From Cinclus cinclus (lineage: Eukaryota > Chordata > Aves > Passeriformes > Cinclidae), in assembly GCF_963662255.1 (NCBI RefSeq), contig NC_085048.1:99988229-100052228 (forward strand): a DNA stretch of 64,000 bases, given 5' to 3'. Under the pieces are notes generated by a model. It was not told where the DNA came from, ran no database searches, and saw only the letters and a program-made list of their open reading frames with translations. Position numbers and translations under genes: made by a program. Shown here piece by piece: positions 13,301 to 25,420 of this stretch (the first letter of the stretch is position 1; each line of letters opens with the position of its first letter).

Positions 13301-16300
13301 CTAATGACCCACGCAAACTCACTTTTATGGTTCAGATTTATTAAATATTTTGCCACAGTCAGGAGCTGCCTGTCTCCATGTCCCACTGACTGCGCATTGG
13401 ACCATGAACTGCCTGTTTTCCTGCACAGAGACAACATAAACTCCATCAACCATGGCTAATTGGGTAGAAATTAGATGTTCTGCTTATGCAAAACTGAGAT
13501 GAAATGGATGCTGTTGAGTGGACTGGTGCACAGATGCTGTGTTCCTGATGGTGGACATTCAATCCTGGCACTTGGATGCTTTCCCTGAGCCTTAGCACAT
13601 GCTGGGATGGAAGACTGGTTGTGATTGTGTCTCACAGCAGGCAGTGCTGCTTCATCCCTGGGTCTTCCCCAGTGCTGGGAGTGCAGGTGCAGATGTGGCA
13701 CAGCTGAGATGTGAGAATTCTTTAAGTCCCTTGCAGCATCTGAAATCAATTGTTTCTTTCACTGTAAAATTGTTGCTACACAATTTCACATCGAAGCCTT
13801 TCAAACAGGCACATCTATCAGATTTTCATGTTGTCATTGTTTTGTCACATGGGATTTTCTATTTATTAAGAGCAGGGCTTTCACCAAACAAGCATCTCAA
13901 TCACCATCTCAGTTAAAAAAGTACATCTCAGGGTCAACTTACCACAAGTCATCTTGGGGAATGCTGTAACTTAAGGATGGTATACAACCCCCCAGAATCT
14001 ATGATTATAGAATGTGGCCAGCTTTTGTCACTGTCCAGGTTCTGGCAGAGAGATGTGATCTGCTTCATCTTCATCCTTAATTTTGCTTGTATGAATAACT
14101 TAACATCTACCCAAACATTTATATTACACAAAAAATTATATAAGACACCTGCTGTGTATACATAAAATTGGAGCCCCACAACTGGTGGTCTGCCCTTCCC
14201 TGTGCTCTCCAGCCCAGAGATTTGGCAGGGCACACCATCCCATGGGAACGTGAGGAGGAAAAGAGGGTGAGTGAGTCTCTTAGTAATGCTATGGTCATCA
14301 GAAAGTCGGTCCCTGCAGCCAAACTTACACTCAGGAGCTCCTTGCCAGCCCTGTGGGCAGGCTTAAAGCCTGGGTCATGTGGCGTGGATGCAAATTTAGT
14401 GCTCTTGAAAACGAGCTAAACCTGAGGGCTCTACAGTAAACCCATGGAGAGCAGCTGTTGTGGCAGCACATAAATGAGTGGGAAGAGAGAAACATTCTTT
14501 CCTTGTTTCAGAGAGAGAAGGATCTCTCTTGCCTGGGGCCCTGCTGTGCAAGGAACTGTGAAGCTGCGTGTCACGCTGTGGTTTGAATGGCAGGATCAAG
14601 GTGAGGACAACTGTCTTGGCTACAGACCTGAAAGGATGGAAAACCCCACACCTTTGTTTCCCAGGATACCTCAGCTGTATGCCAGGCTTTTGGACCAGGA
14701 GGCAAAGGGACAGCCAGGGCTCCAGTGCCATCAGAGCAGCAGCTGAGGACTGCTAGGATATGGGAAGAGTTAAGCAGTCTGGACATGAGGAATGAGCTGT
14801 GGTGTTCTTTCTGTGATTTAAAGAGGGAAAAATGTTCCCTCCCTCTCAGATGCTTCCTTCTGTCCAAAAAAGGCTAAATCGTCCAGTGAAAAAACAGCAG
14901 AGGCATTCCTCATATTCTCTGGAGTAACTGGATGTAAAAGCCTGGCTTTAAAGAGGTAGCTTGCAGCATTAAATGCAACTCTGAAGGGAATTCACATTCT
15001 GCAGGAAAGCTGGCTGTGGTTTCCATAGGGAAGGATGAGCTGTGTGTTAGTGAGAGAAAGATCAGTCTGTGTATGAGATGGGTCTTAACAAACACAGATG
15101 ATTCATAAGTCTCCACAGATTATTAAACACAGGTGGCCAGTTTGTCTTCTTTATTTTATTAGGGACAGCTTACATGCACAGTAATAACCCCAGGACTCAG
15201 CTGGGCTCAGCAGCTACCAAACATCCTGGTTAATGGAATTAACCCCAATCCAAACCCTGCTCATGTCAATGGATATGATCTCCTGACTTTTCAACATGCT
15301 TTGGAGCATGACCAAAGTGATTTTAATGAGCTCTTCCAATATATTCTGTCATCCTTCTGCAGCTAAAGAGGCTCTGCTATCCTCTCTGGGCCAGGACTGC
15401 AGGCACTCACTGCACTTTTTGCTGGTGGCTGTCGGCCACTTGCAAAACATGTGTGAGGGCTAGTTTGCCCTGTTTATTTTTAAATTACCTCTGTGCAGAA
15501 AAAAGCCACATCTTGCACCCAGCAATGAGTCACAGAGGAAATCTGGGGCCTTGAGGAGGGGCAGGGAGGGGAATGAGAAAAATCTTACAAGTAAAAGGAA
15601 ATTTAAGGTAAGTAGGTGGAAGAGAGGCTGAAGATGATTGCCAATGTCAGTGTGATGGGGAAGGGAAGGATCTCTGGCAGACAGACAGTGTTCTTCCTCC
15701 CCGTCTCCAGCCAATAAGAGATGGGAGCAGCATGGGGCACGTTTTCATGGTGGGTGGATCATTGTCTCACCCTCTCGACTGCATCAGAGCTGGAGAGAGG
15801 TCCACCCTGCTCTGCTCATTGCACAAAAGCAGGATTTCAACGAGGATTTCCTTGTCCTAGGGGATGAGCAGGAAGGTCTCTGTAAGCCAAGGAACCTTAT
15901 CAGGCTACACATACAAGCCAGTCTGAAAAACACTGAACTCTTGCTCCATCAGGCTCCACACCCCTGTGAGGGGCTTGTGGCTTCTTTTCAGATTCCGGTC
16001 CGGTTTGAGGGGGAGTTTTCCACTCCCATGAGAGTGGTTAGTCAGAGCATTCCTAGTGAGCATGGTTGAGACTATGTGAAAAGTGAAGGTTGGGGGATAA
16101 TGTGTGGGAAGAACGAAAACAGTTGATATGGGGGGTGGAGGAAGGGATCTGGAAGAATGTTTCAGTCACTTTGGGTGGCAATTTCTTATCTCCCTTGGGC
16201 AGAATTTCTGGGACTTTCTGCAACTCCCTGAGTGAGTGAGATGCAGGAGACCAAGTTTCTTCATCCCTGAAGTCAGGGCTGCCTTTGCTTGGACTTTTAT

Positions 16301-19300
16301 ATTGCGGAAAGAGCTTCAGGAAAGTCTCCTGAAGCGAGACTGGGGAGGTAGGGGGATGGAGCACCTTAGGTGATAGCTGCTTTTAGAGGGTAAGGATTAA
16401 GGTCTTCACCTCAGTGCCTTCACAAATGCCAAGCCTGGGCAGCTCATTCTCTTGCAGTGCTTTGAAAGAAATTTTGCAGTTTCTCTAAATCATGCTTGTG
16501 CCAGGCTCTTACCCTGCAAAACTCAGTTTTGTGTGGGAAGCCAAGCTGCAGGTTCTTGCCCGCTGCCTGCTGGCAAAATACAGCTTTTAGGGGGGTGTGA
16601 CAGGGCAGGGTCTTGCTGAAGGGTTCCTACTGGAGCCCTCCCAAGGGTAATAGTCCCTTAGTTCCTTTGCAGGTGCCCTGGAAGCAGACCATATCCACTC
16701 ATGTGGGGAGTGCTCTCTGCCCTGGCTGCAACATGCTCACTAATTGGTCCTGACACCCTGACAAGGACCTTGTGCAGGGCTGTCAGGAACAGTTAATGAT
16801 GCTTGGCAGTGGTTCCATGCAAGTGCTGCATGAAGGCTGCAGGTCAGGCTCTCACAAAGGCGCTCAGCCAGGCAAGGACTTTCTGCACATCAGTGCATGG
16901 AGGTTCCCTGAGCAGGCTCCAGTCTGATCTGTGCATTTATTGTGTGCCTGAAATGGAATACATATTCAAGTTCTTTTCTAGGCAAAGATGTTAAAAGCTA
17001 CTGCCATGAGCAGCAGGGTTGGCTTCACTTTTTATGTCAGGGGAAAGCAAAGGATTGCCACCAAAATTAAGTAGCTTTTAATGTAAACTTGATGGCCAAG
17101 TTCTGACCTTGCAGCAACAAGCTGGAAACAACTGAGAACACCCTCTGTCCTCTTTCTCTCTCATCCCTACCAAGTATCTGGCTCTAAGTAGCACAGACCA
17201 CTCCACAAAATCTCACACCTCTCCTGTTGGGTGAAGCATTGCCTGGAAGTGAAAATACCCACATGGATTTTCTGTGGAGCACAGACAGCCCCAACCAGGT
17301 TATGAAGTATAACAGGAGTGTGTTTAAAGGAACGGAGAGGATATGGTTTGCCTGGGCTTTTCCTTGAAAGGAAATGCCCTTTGAGAGGAGGCCTGGGAGA
17401 GGTGGATGCCAGGGCTCAGGGAGCAGGATGCCATGACTTCCAGAAGCTGCAGAGAGGGAAGGACTCCAGTGAGGTTAATTTGGACCTCTGGCAAATTGAG
17501 GGTGGCAGGGAGTGACTCTCTTGTTCTGCTGCGGACTGTCTGCAACACTTTGCAGAGCTGTTGAAGGAGCTCATTGAATGGGAAATCCAACTTTGGTCCA
17601 CCCGAAATGATCCAGCTTGGATTTACCAGCTGTGTTTCAGGGGAGACCATTCCTGGCTGGCTGTGATGGAAGGGCTAAGGGATCTTCAGGCAGGTTTCTG
17701 GCATGGCTGCAGCTCGAGATTCCCAGCCATGGCCAGCATTCCCAGGGCTCTGAGCAGAGAGTGGAGCTGGGGGCTGGGAAGGGGCAGCTGAGCCAAGAGC
17801 TGCTGAGAGTCCTGGATGGTCGAGAGCCTTCATAGCCCTCCCTCCCCACTGTGCCTCAGGGCTCCAGTGCATTGTGGGGTTCGTGGGCAGACCATCCTCC
17901 TGGGAGGAGGGAATTGCTGACTTTGGGAAACAGAGGAAAGCCTGGTTTGAAATAGCTTTGTTGGTGAGTCCTATTCCAGCCTCTGTCCCAGCAAAATTGG
18001 TTAAAAATCACTTAATTCAGTTAAGAATACGGGGGGGGTGGGTGTGGGGGTGGTCTGTGTGTGTGAAGGCTGATCTACCTCCTGTGACCAGGGAGGTCAA
18101 CACTAAAATCTGTGATTCCTGTAAGAAGAACAGGACCTGTGCTTGAGTCCAGACAGGATCATGGCATCCGACAAACCCCCACTTCTTTGTCAGAGAACAC
18201 TCATGATATCTATTAACCCAGAAATGGTGTGGATTTGGATGCAGCACAGGGCAGAGTGTGGGAAACTTTCTTCAGCTCATGCAGCACTGATGACAATTAA
18301 TAAATTGGTTCTTGATGCTTGCCTTGCCTTCAGTTTTCCAGAAGGACATTGGGGTGATGTGGGCAGAGGCTCTCCAGTCTTAAATAACTTGGAAGAGAAA
18401 GAGAGAGGAAACGCGGAATCAGGAAGACAAAACATAAATGGAGAGGATGGTTTTCCTGCCTGGCTTTGAGTCCCTTGTTTTGCTGTGCTGAAGTTACTTT
18501 CTCTCAATCTGCAGACTTCTAAGCTGCTTGGCTTGTCTCCCCCCTCACCTTTTGCTTTCAATTCTTTGATCTGAAAAGGCAATTACTAAGTGAAACCAGG
18601 AAGTTGGGACTTTCTTAGGAGTGTGACTCAGCCTTTGCAACAGAGTGCCCAAGGTTCCCAGACACTGAGTTTGCACAGCTGGGCACAGGTGAGCTGTTCA
18701 AGGAGTTTATTTTTATCTCTCCAAGTCTCTTCATTTCCCTCAATTTAAATTGGCTGCTGCACTTTCCTGCTGTTTCTAACTGCCTTTTAAGGGATTGTGT
18801 ACCTGGATTGCAGGCATGGGAGGGTAAAGGAGTCAGGAGTGCATTTCTCCAACACACCTCAAATTGCTGGCCCTGAGCAGGACCCTTTTCCTGGCTTTAT
18901 CCTCCCTTTTTTATATATTTCTATGACTTAACAGCAGATTGAAATCACAGTGTATATCTCTAGCTCTGCTTCCTCTCTGCTCATGATAGGCATCACATCT
19001 CTACAGGGGTGTCCATGTACCCTTAAGGAACCAGATTTTACTTTTTGAGAGAGCTAAAGAACCAGTATATTGATTTCTTAGGCATCAGTAAAATCCCTGA
19101 CCTGGGGGATTTCCTGCCAGCTCAGAGTGTCATAAAAAAGACAGAGTCAAGAAAGTGCTTTAAAAATTTGAAAGAGTGCTGAGATCCACCTTTTAACATT
19201 TTTTTTCTCTGTGAGCAGAAGATTGTGTGTCTCTTGTGCTGCTTTAGACAACATCAGAGATTTTTTTCAATGCTGGCTCTGGTCTTTGAGAAAGAAGCCC

Positions 19301-22300
19301 ATGCCACAAGAGCCATGAGTCTTGCAAGTTGGAAAATATCTCCAACTTTCCCTCCCTTGCCTTGTACAAGGACACAGGTAGAAACCTTCAGGTCTTTCCT
19401 TGTGTCAAAAACAGCATTGAGAGCAATTTGTGGTGGAAAACACAAACCTGAGGAAGATTCCACATGACCTCTTCCCCACGGATGACTCCCCCCTTCCACA
19501 TCACTGCCTCTTTCCCTGGGTCTTTTCCACAACTTTTCCTATTTGCACCTCTGGACAGAAGCAGTATTTTGAGGCCCAGGTTCTGGCTGTTGCAGCAGTG
19601 AGAGGTGCAGGTCTGCTGCTCTCAGCCACCAGCCCTGGTCTTCTTTTCAGTGCTGGGCTGGCAGCACCATGTCAGGGCAATGACTCAGTGCCTGGCAGAG
19701 GCAGGGAGGGGAGGCAGCAGCCCCCAACCTGCGGCTGAACAGGCTCAGCTTTGTGCTGGACGTCTTAAAAGGAGCTTTATGACTCCTCTCAGCGCAGCAC
19801 GAGCCCCAGCTCCTGCACAGGCCCTTCTTTGTGGGTGGTGACGTGGACCTGGCGTGGAGGCGAAGCCAAGCAGGAGGTGGGGAACAGCACTGCTGGCAGG
19901 GTCCCTCGAAAAGACTGGGACTGGGAGAGGGTAAGAGCCAAGAAAGGGAAGCAAGACCCCAGAGTGCCTAGTTCTGATCAATCCAGAGGGGAAGTAGGTG
20001 CCCTAAGGGATCTGACTCAGCCAGGAGTTGATGGTGGACCCTGGACATCACTTAGAGTCACTGAAAGCACTGTTGGCTGCTGAAGATTGCAACTCCTGCA
20101 AGCTGGTGTCAGAGGTCCCAGGAAAGATGAGGGAATACTTAGAGAGGCACACCTTGTATATTGCAATTTGTATAAATATGCAAAATCTCAGCTGTGCAAA
20201 GTTTTGATTCACACTTCCTCCACTTGGTTTCACATAAAAAAGCCACCAAACCCTCTGCAGCTGCCTCCTTTCTCGGTCACAGGGACAACTGGATGAGCAA
20301 TGCTTTTACAATTTGTCTCTCAAAATATCAATTTTCATTTGGCTTGAGCTAAATGGTTTCTCACCCTTTTCTCACATGTTTCCATCAGTGGATAATGAGA
20401 GCAGGGGATGATCTTGGCTCTCTGCTGCTGACTCTGCCTGGGTGACAGGGTGCACATGTTCGTGCAAGGTGTGTTGCTGGGAAACCCAGTGGCCAGAGTC
20501 CCCCTTGCTGCCTTCCCCTGGCCCTGAGCACATTAATCTCTGCCTCAGACTCAGCAGACAGACATCTGCTGCTGTTTTTCCAGACGGTGCTGTGCTGGGA
20601 TGACAAAACATGGAGACAGCTTCTATAGCTAAGCTGCTTCTTAAGACCACCTAAGACCTTAGCTTACCACCAGAATGTGGTTACAGAGGCAGAGGCTGAG
20701 ACCTGCCTTGCACAGTGCCAGAGGGTCTCCAGGAGGGGAGTCACTCCACAGTTCTGCTGCACCATATCAGGGTGATTCCCACCTATTGGTAGGGTTTATT
20801 GCAGAGTAGGGCTGGGAAATGTCCCTTCTGCAGCTGTTGTTTGATTTTGCTTGAATTCCACTAAGCTACACAAGAACTCCCAGGCAAGGAGCTAAAATAC
20901 AAGAATATTAAAACACTGTTTGCAGCCAGGCCAGTGCCCTTGATTCATGATTCCAATTTTAGTGCTCCATCATTTCTGCAGTGTCACCTCAGTAACTACA
21001 GGGCATTCCCATGGCATAAATCCTGGAGTGATGCAGGATGAACTTGGCCTAAATGTGTAGAAACAGCTGAGACTGAATAATTTGTCTTCTAGGTGTGTCA
21101 GTGACCCTGAAGAAGGGGCTGCCAAGTGCTGTGACAACTTGTGTGATGACAATGCTTACAGCAGCCATGCAGAAGCTGCTGTTGCTGAGCTGGTGCCCAG
21201 GTGGGTGTGGGAGGTGCTGGTTTTCTGTAGGCTGGGGTACTCCTGCTCACAAATCCAGCCCTTGAGCCAGGTTTCACATGTTCCTTGTGCCCTGCAGTTG
21301 GGTACATCAAACTTTGGCTGGACCACCCAGTACCGTCAGGTTGTTACATAAAGGGAAACCTGGGAATTCCTTCTCTTTCAGTCAGTCCTTATGTTTTTGG
21401 ACTGGATGGGGTCCATAAATGAAAGGCTTGCCTCAAACCCAGATGGGAGGCACCAGCCCCAGAGTGCTTGAGGCTAGCAGGTAAGGGTCATACCCATTTG
21501 TCAGCCTGGAAATCCTGGTGCTGGGCTGCCCATTGGAATTTGAGAAGCTTTCAAGAAAAATAGTTATTATACACAGGCCTCTGCCCAGAAACCCATGCAG
21601 CTGTATGGCTTGGAGAACCTAGATCACCTGAAACTGCTGCAGAAGAGCAGGATACTTTTATAAATGGCCCCTCCATCATAGGTTACAAACTAGTACCAAA
21701 GGTGAAAAAAAGATACAAGAGACCATGCCTCTTCAGAATGGGAAATAGCTCCTTGCAGACGTGAGGATAATAAAGCCAGGCAACAGGTGAATTAACACAA
21801 CTACTAGCCACTTCTTCATTTCTTGAAAGTGCCAAGTTGTATTTTTAGCACCAGAATTTTTGGTGGTTTAGGTTTGAAACCACCTCAAAGGCTGAAAGTC
21901 AAGTCTGCTTTGTTGAGCCCCACAGCTGTGCTTTGGCAGCCAGGCATTAAACAAGAAAAAGCCACGTAGCAGGAGAATTAAAACACAAGCTGTTGCAAAC
22001 CTGTTTGGAAGATGAGGCAGGGTTAGGGTCCAAGGGCCATTTGTTGCTCTTGCATCTCCATGCTGAAGAGGGTTTGGGGGGATTTAGTGAGAATAAATGG
22101 GTAGGTCCTGCAGCAAGGGGCATTACAGCTCACCAGGGCACTATTACAGCACCAGGTTGCTGTCTGAGGTACAGATATCAGTTAAAACAATCCTCTAAAA
22201 ATGCTGTAACACCCTCTTAATTCCTTTTAAACTGGACCTTCCTCAGGGTAGCTGCAGCAGAACCCTAAATTTGTGCTGTGGTTGGATGAGCTGTGCTGAG

Positions 22301-25143
22301 GTGCTGGGTGAGGAGCTGGAGGAAGCTGGTGAGTCTCATTCCCTCCACACTGTGAGGGGGCAGTAAATTTGCCTGGAGGGCCTGTGGGATGGCCAGGCTT
22401 ATTTTTCTATATGAAAATTTACAGGGAACAAGGAGTAAAGAAACCCTAAAACTTCCCTCTCTTAGCTTTCCACAAAACTCACAGCAGTGCAAGCAGTTGC
22501 TTGAGGCACATCCACACTTGGGTTCACCCAAGTTTTCGGAGTCCGGAAACAGGATACAAGTCTCTTCTTTCAGAAAAATGCTTTCTTCTTCTTCTTCATG
22601 TCATGAGGGAGGTTTCCCTCATGTGAGAACATTGTGACATACAATCTGTAGGCCTCCCACAACAAAATTTAGAGGGGATGAAAACTTTCCTCATTTTGCA
22701 GGTCCTGAGGGAGCAAAAGGCCTACACCCAAAGTGATGATGCTCCTGCAGCAGGACCCAAGGCTGCTGGTTTTCCTTGGTGCTGGGCTGAAAGAAATCCC
22801 ACTGAAATGGGAAGGAGATAAGGGAGGGAAGAGTCAAAGCAAAGATGTAGAGAGACAGAGAGCTGGATACAAGGAGAGACTGAGGTTACAGGTCAGTGAG
22901 CATGTTGAAATCATATTTCCTGGCATCTTGTACAAACCTCCATGACTTTAGAGGGACAAAATCTATGTTTTTCGGCAACAGTAGTTCAAGTATAACCCTG
23001 AGACTGCTCTGGACATGCAGTCTCATGCATCCTGAGAGCAAAGTCACACGTGTACCAGCATCGCAGGTTCATCAAAGCAGGGCTGCTGTATTTTTCCCCA
23101 CAATGCCATTCAGATACTCTCAGGACCTGGGCTGTGGCTGGTCAGGCTTGGAAGGAGGGTTGGAAAGAAGGTGGCCAGGTGGATTTCTGGTGCCCAGAGT
23201 GGGTAAAACGTCGATTAGATGATCCCCAGGAGAAAGTGAGCTGAGAAGGAAAAGGTCCCCAGTGCAAGCTCAGGAGGAAGGTGGCTCCTGCAGGTACAGA
23301 GAAGAGACAGTATTTGGGGACAATTTGTCTCCTGGTAATTAATGTTGCCGATTCCTGCCCGCTGAGCCCAGACAGGTCTCCTGAGGGGAAGTCTAAACAT
23401 TAACAAAGTGGTGTGCACAGAGCAGGGCAGTGTGCACAGTGTGGGTGGTTTGCTGGAGGGCATTCACACTCTGCCATGGTGCAGGGGCTCCTCCCGATGC
23501 TGGACATGCAGTGGTCAAGGCTGCATTTTATCAACTCATCAAATATTTGTTTGCATGTGTGACCTTAAGAATTTCCTATCATGGGCATGATTTTGGCTGC
23601 AGGTTTACTGGCAGTCACTTGGACTTCCAGTACGGGCCAAGAGCAGGACAGGATGGAAGAGCTCCTTGCTCACCCCTTTCCTGGGGTCAAGGCTTTTACC
23701 TGCACTCTTACCTTTCAGAAGATTTGTTCTGAGGAAAGGCAGTGCTAGGGAAACCTCTGAGTGACCCAGGCTTGGCCATCCCTGTTGCCAGCTGCAGAAA
23801 TGACTGTCACTCTGAACACCAGTGGGGAGCAGTGGTTTATCCCTGCTGGGGACACCCTCTTTCTGCAAGCAAGCAGAGACTTACTGAAGCCAAAGTCATC
23901 TTTGCCATTCCAGTGAAAGAAAAGCACAAATGTCTTGATGCTTTATATGAACACTTCTGTTCCCTTCAGACATCTTGCTTGTGCCTCAGGGAGAATCTGG
24001 GGTGAGTGGGGTGGAGCTGTCACAGTAAAGGTCCCTTTTCCTGAAAGGTGGCTGCCTTCAGACAGATTTCTGTGCTTTTAGAAGGGGAGTTTGAGGCTTC
24101 CACACCTCTGGGATGTAGCCCCACTCTGCACAGGTTGTGGTGAGGTACAGGACAGGCTTTTCTCAGCAGTGGTTTCTCATGGGGGCTGATTCTCAGTGGG
24201 AGTGTGTCTGTTTCCTCTTGAGTTTATCAAGTGTAACCTGCAATTCTTATTAATTATGGCAATACTCCCAGCTGCTAATGGCTATTTGGGCAGCACCATT
24301 TCTGTGCTTTTCACTGGCTAAATGCTGCATTGCTGACTGGACTATTTCCTAATAATGTTTGTTTCTGTGTTTCTGAGGAAGCTTCCTCTTATCCCAGACC
24401 TCTCTTCTTCCTAGCTCAGAACTCCCTTTCCCAGCCTGACCTGCTCTTGTTCCTGGGCAGGGTGCCACAGTTCTGCTGCAAGGTGGCCTTGCTGATTTGG
24501 TAACGTGCTTGCTCACAGGCTTATCTGAATTTGGTCCTGGCTTTCTTGGACACTGTGGGTGTGCATGTTCCTTTGAGGCAGAGAAAGAGAATGAGCTCTG
24601 CAGGTGCTGATGGCTGGAGCTACCAGCTGTGATGCAGTTCTTGTGTCAGCTCCTGTTTCCTCTTTCCAGAAAGGCAAATTGCTATTACTGAGCTGTCAGT
24701 GATATGGACAGAGACCAGGATCTGGGCTGTGTGATTGTGTGAAGGCTCTTGTTTTATGTGCCAGTTGGGAATTAACAGCAACAGTGGTAATGCATTTCTG
24801 GTGGTCAAGGCTTTTGGCAATTCTAACAAGAATTCTGCTGGTTTTATGCTCTGCTGTTGAGGTGCTGCTTTCATACAAACACCCTTCCCAATTGCAGAGG
24901 GTGAGTCTTTTCCCCAGGATTTTTTTAATATAGGAACTTGTCGGAGAAAGGGGCAGCAACGCACTGGAGTATTTTTTGGTATATCTGCATGAACAGCTGG
25001 GCTCAGGCTGGACATGAGTGAGAAGAACCTGCTACAGGACCTTTGGATGTGATTGGTTTCAGACAATGGCTTAAATAATGCAATTTAACACAGCAGTGTG
25101 AAGTCCACAGATGACTAATTCTCTGTATTTGAAAATACAGCTG
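7301..25143. other. Unassigned non-coding stretch
   Basis: No recognisable gene. The longest open frame, 7553-8092 plus, has a composition rich in Trp, Cys and His with no domain, and I treat it as chance. Local features are a T-rich run at 13001-13038 with one internal interruption pattern, and a G-rich patch at 18031-18052. The rest is ordinary single-copy-looking sequence. Confidence 0.5.
13001..13038. repeat. Poly-T tract
   Basis: Two long T runs are separated by a short G-T5-G spacer, the second about 21 nt long. Such runs can be simple repeats or the tail of a minus-strand retrocopy. The sequence just beyond shows no recognisable transcript and no polyadenylation signal at the expected distance, so simple repeat is preferred. 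Confidence 0.8.
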
Positions 25144-25305
25144 CTCCCCCTTCTCCCCCTTCTCCCCCTTCTCCCCCTTCTCCCCCTTCTCCCCCTTCTC
25201 CCCCTTCTCCCCCTTCTCCCCCTTCTCCCCCTTCTCCCCCTTCTCCCCCTTCTCCCCCTTCTCCCCCTTCTCCCCCTTCTCCCCCTTCTCCCCCTTCTCC
25301 CCCTT
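25144..25305. repeat. 9-bp minisatellite (CTCCCCCTT)n
   Basis: Eighteen perfect tandem copies of CTCCCCCTT, followed by a nineteenth that ends in C. On the minus strand each unit carries a run of five Gs separated by four-base A/G loops, an arrangement able to form G-quadruplexes. The open frames across it (Leu-Pro-Leu repeats on plus, Gly-Glu-Lys repeats on minus) are products of the repeat and not genes. Confidence 0.97.
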
Positions 25306-25420
25306 CTCCCCCTCCTCCTCCTCCTCCTCCCTTTTTCCTTTTTCCTTTCTCATTCTTCTTCTTCCTTCTTCTTTCTTTCTTCTTTCTTTCTTACATCTTT
25401 CTTCTTCTTTCTTCTTCTCA
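25306..25420. repeat. CTC/TTC pyrimidine tract
   Basis: Directly continues the 9-bp minisatellite as (CTC)n, then CTTTTTC and TTC/TTTC repeats. Pyrimidine purity is unbroken from 25144 to 25351 (208 nt), then is interrupted by occasional A. A homopurine-homopyrimidine tract of this length can adopt triplex (H-DNA) structure. Confidence 0.95.

Noticed and set aside
25003..25353. Gly-Glu-Lys repeat protein, collagen-like at first sight
   Set aside because: It is the translation of the 9-bp minisatellite; no flanking coding sequence.
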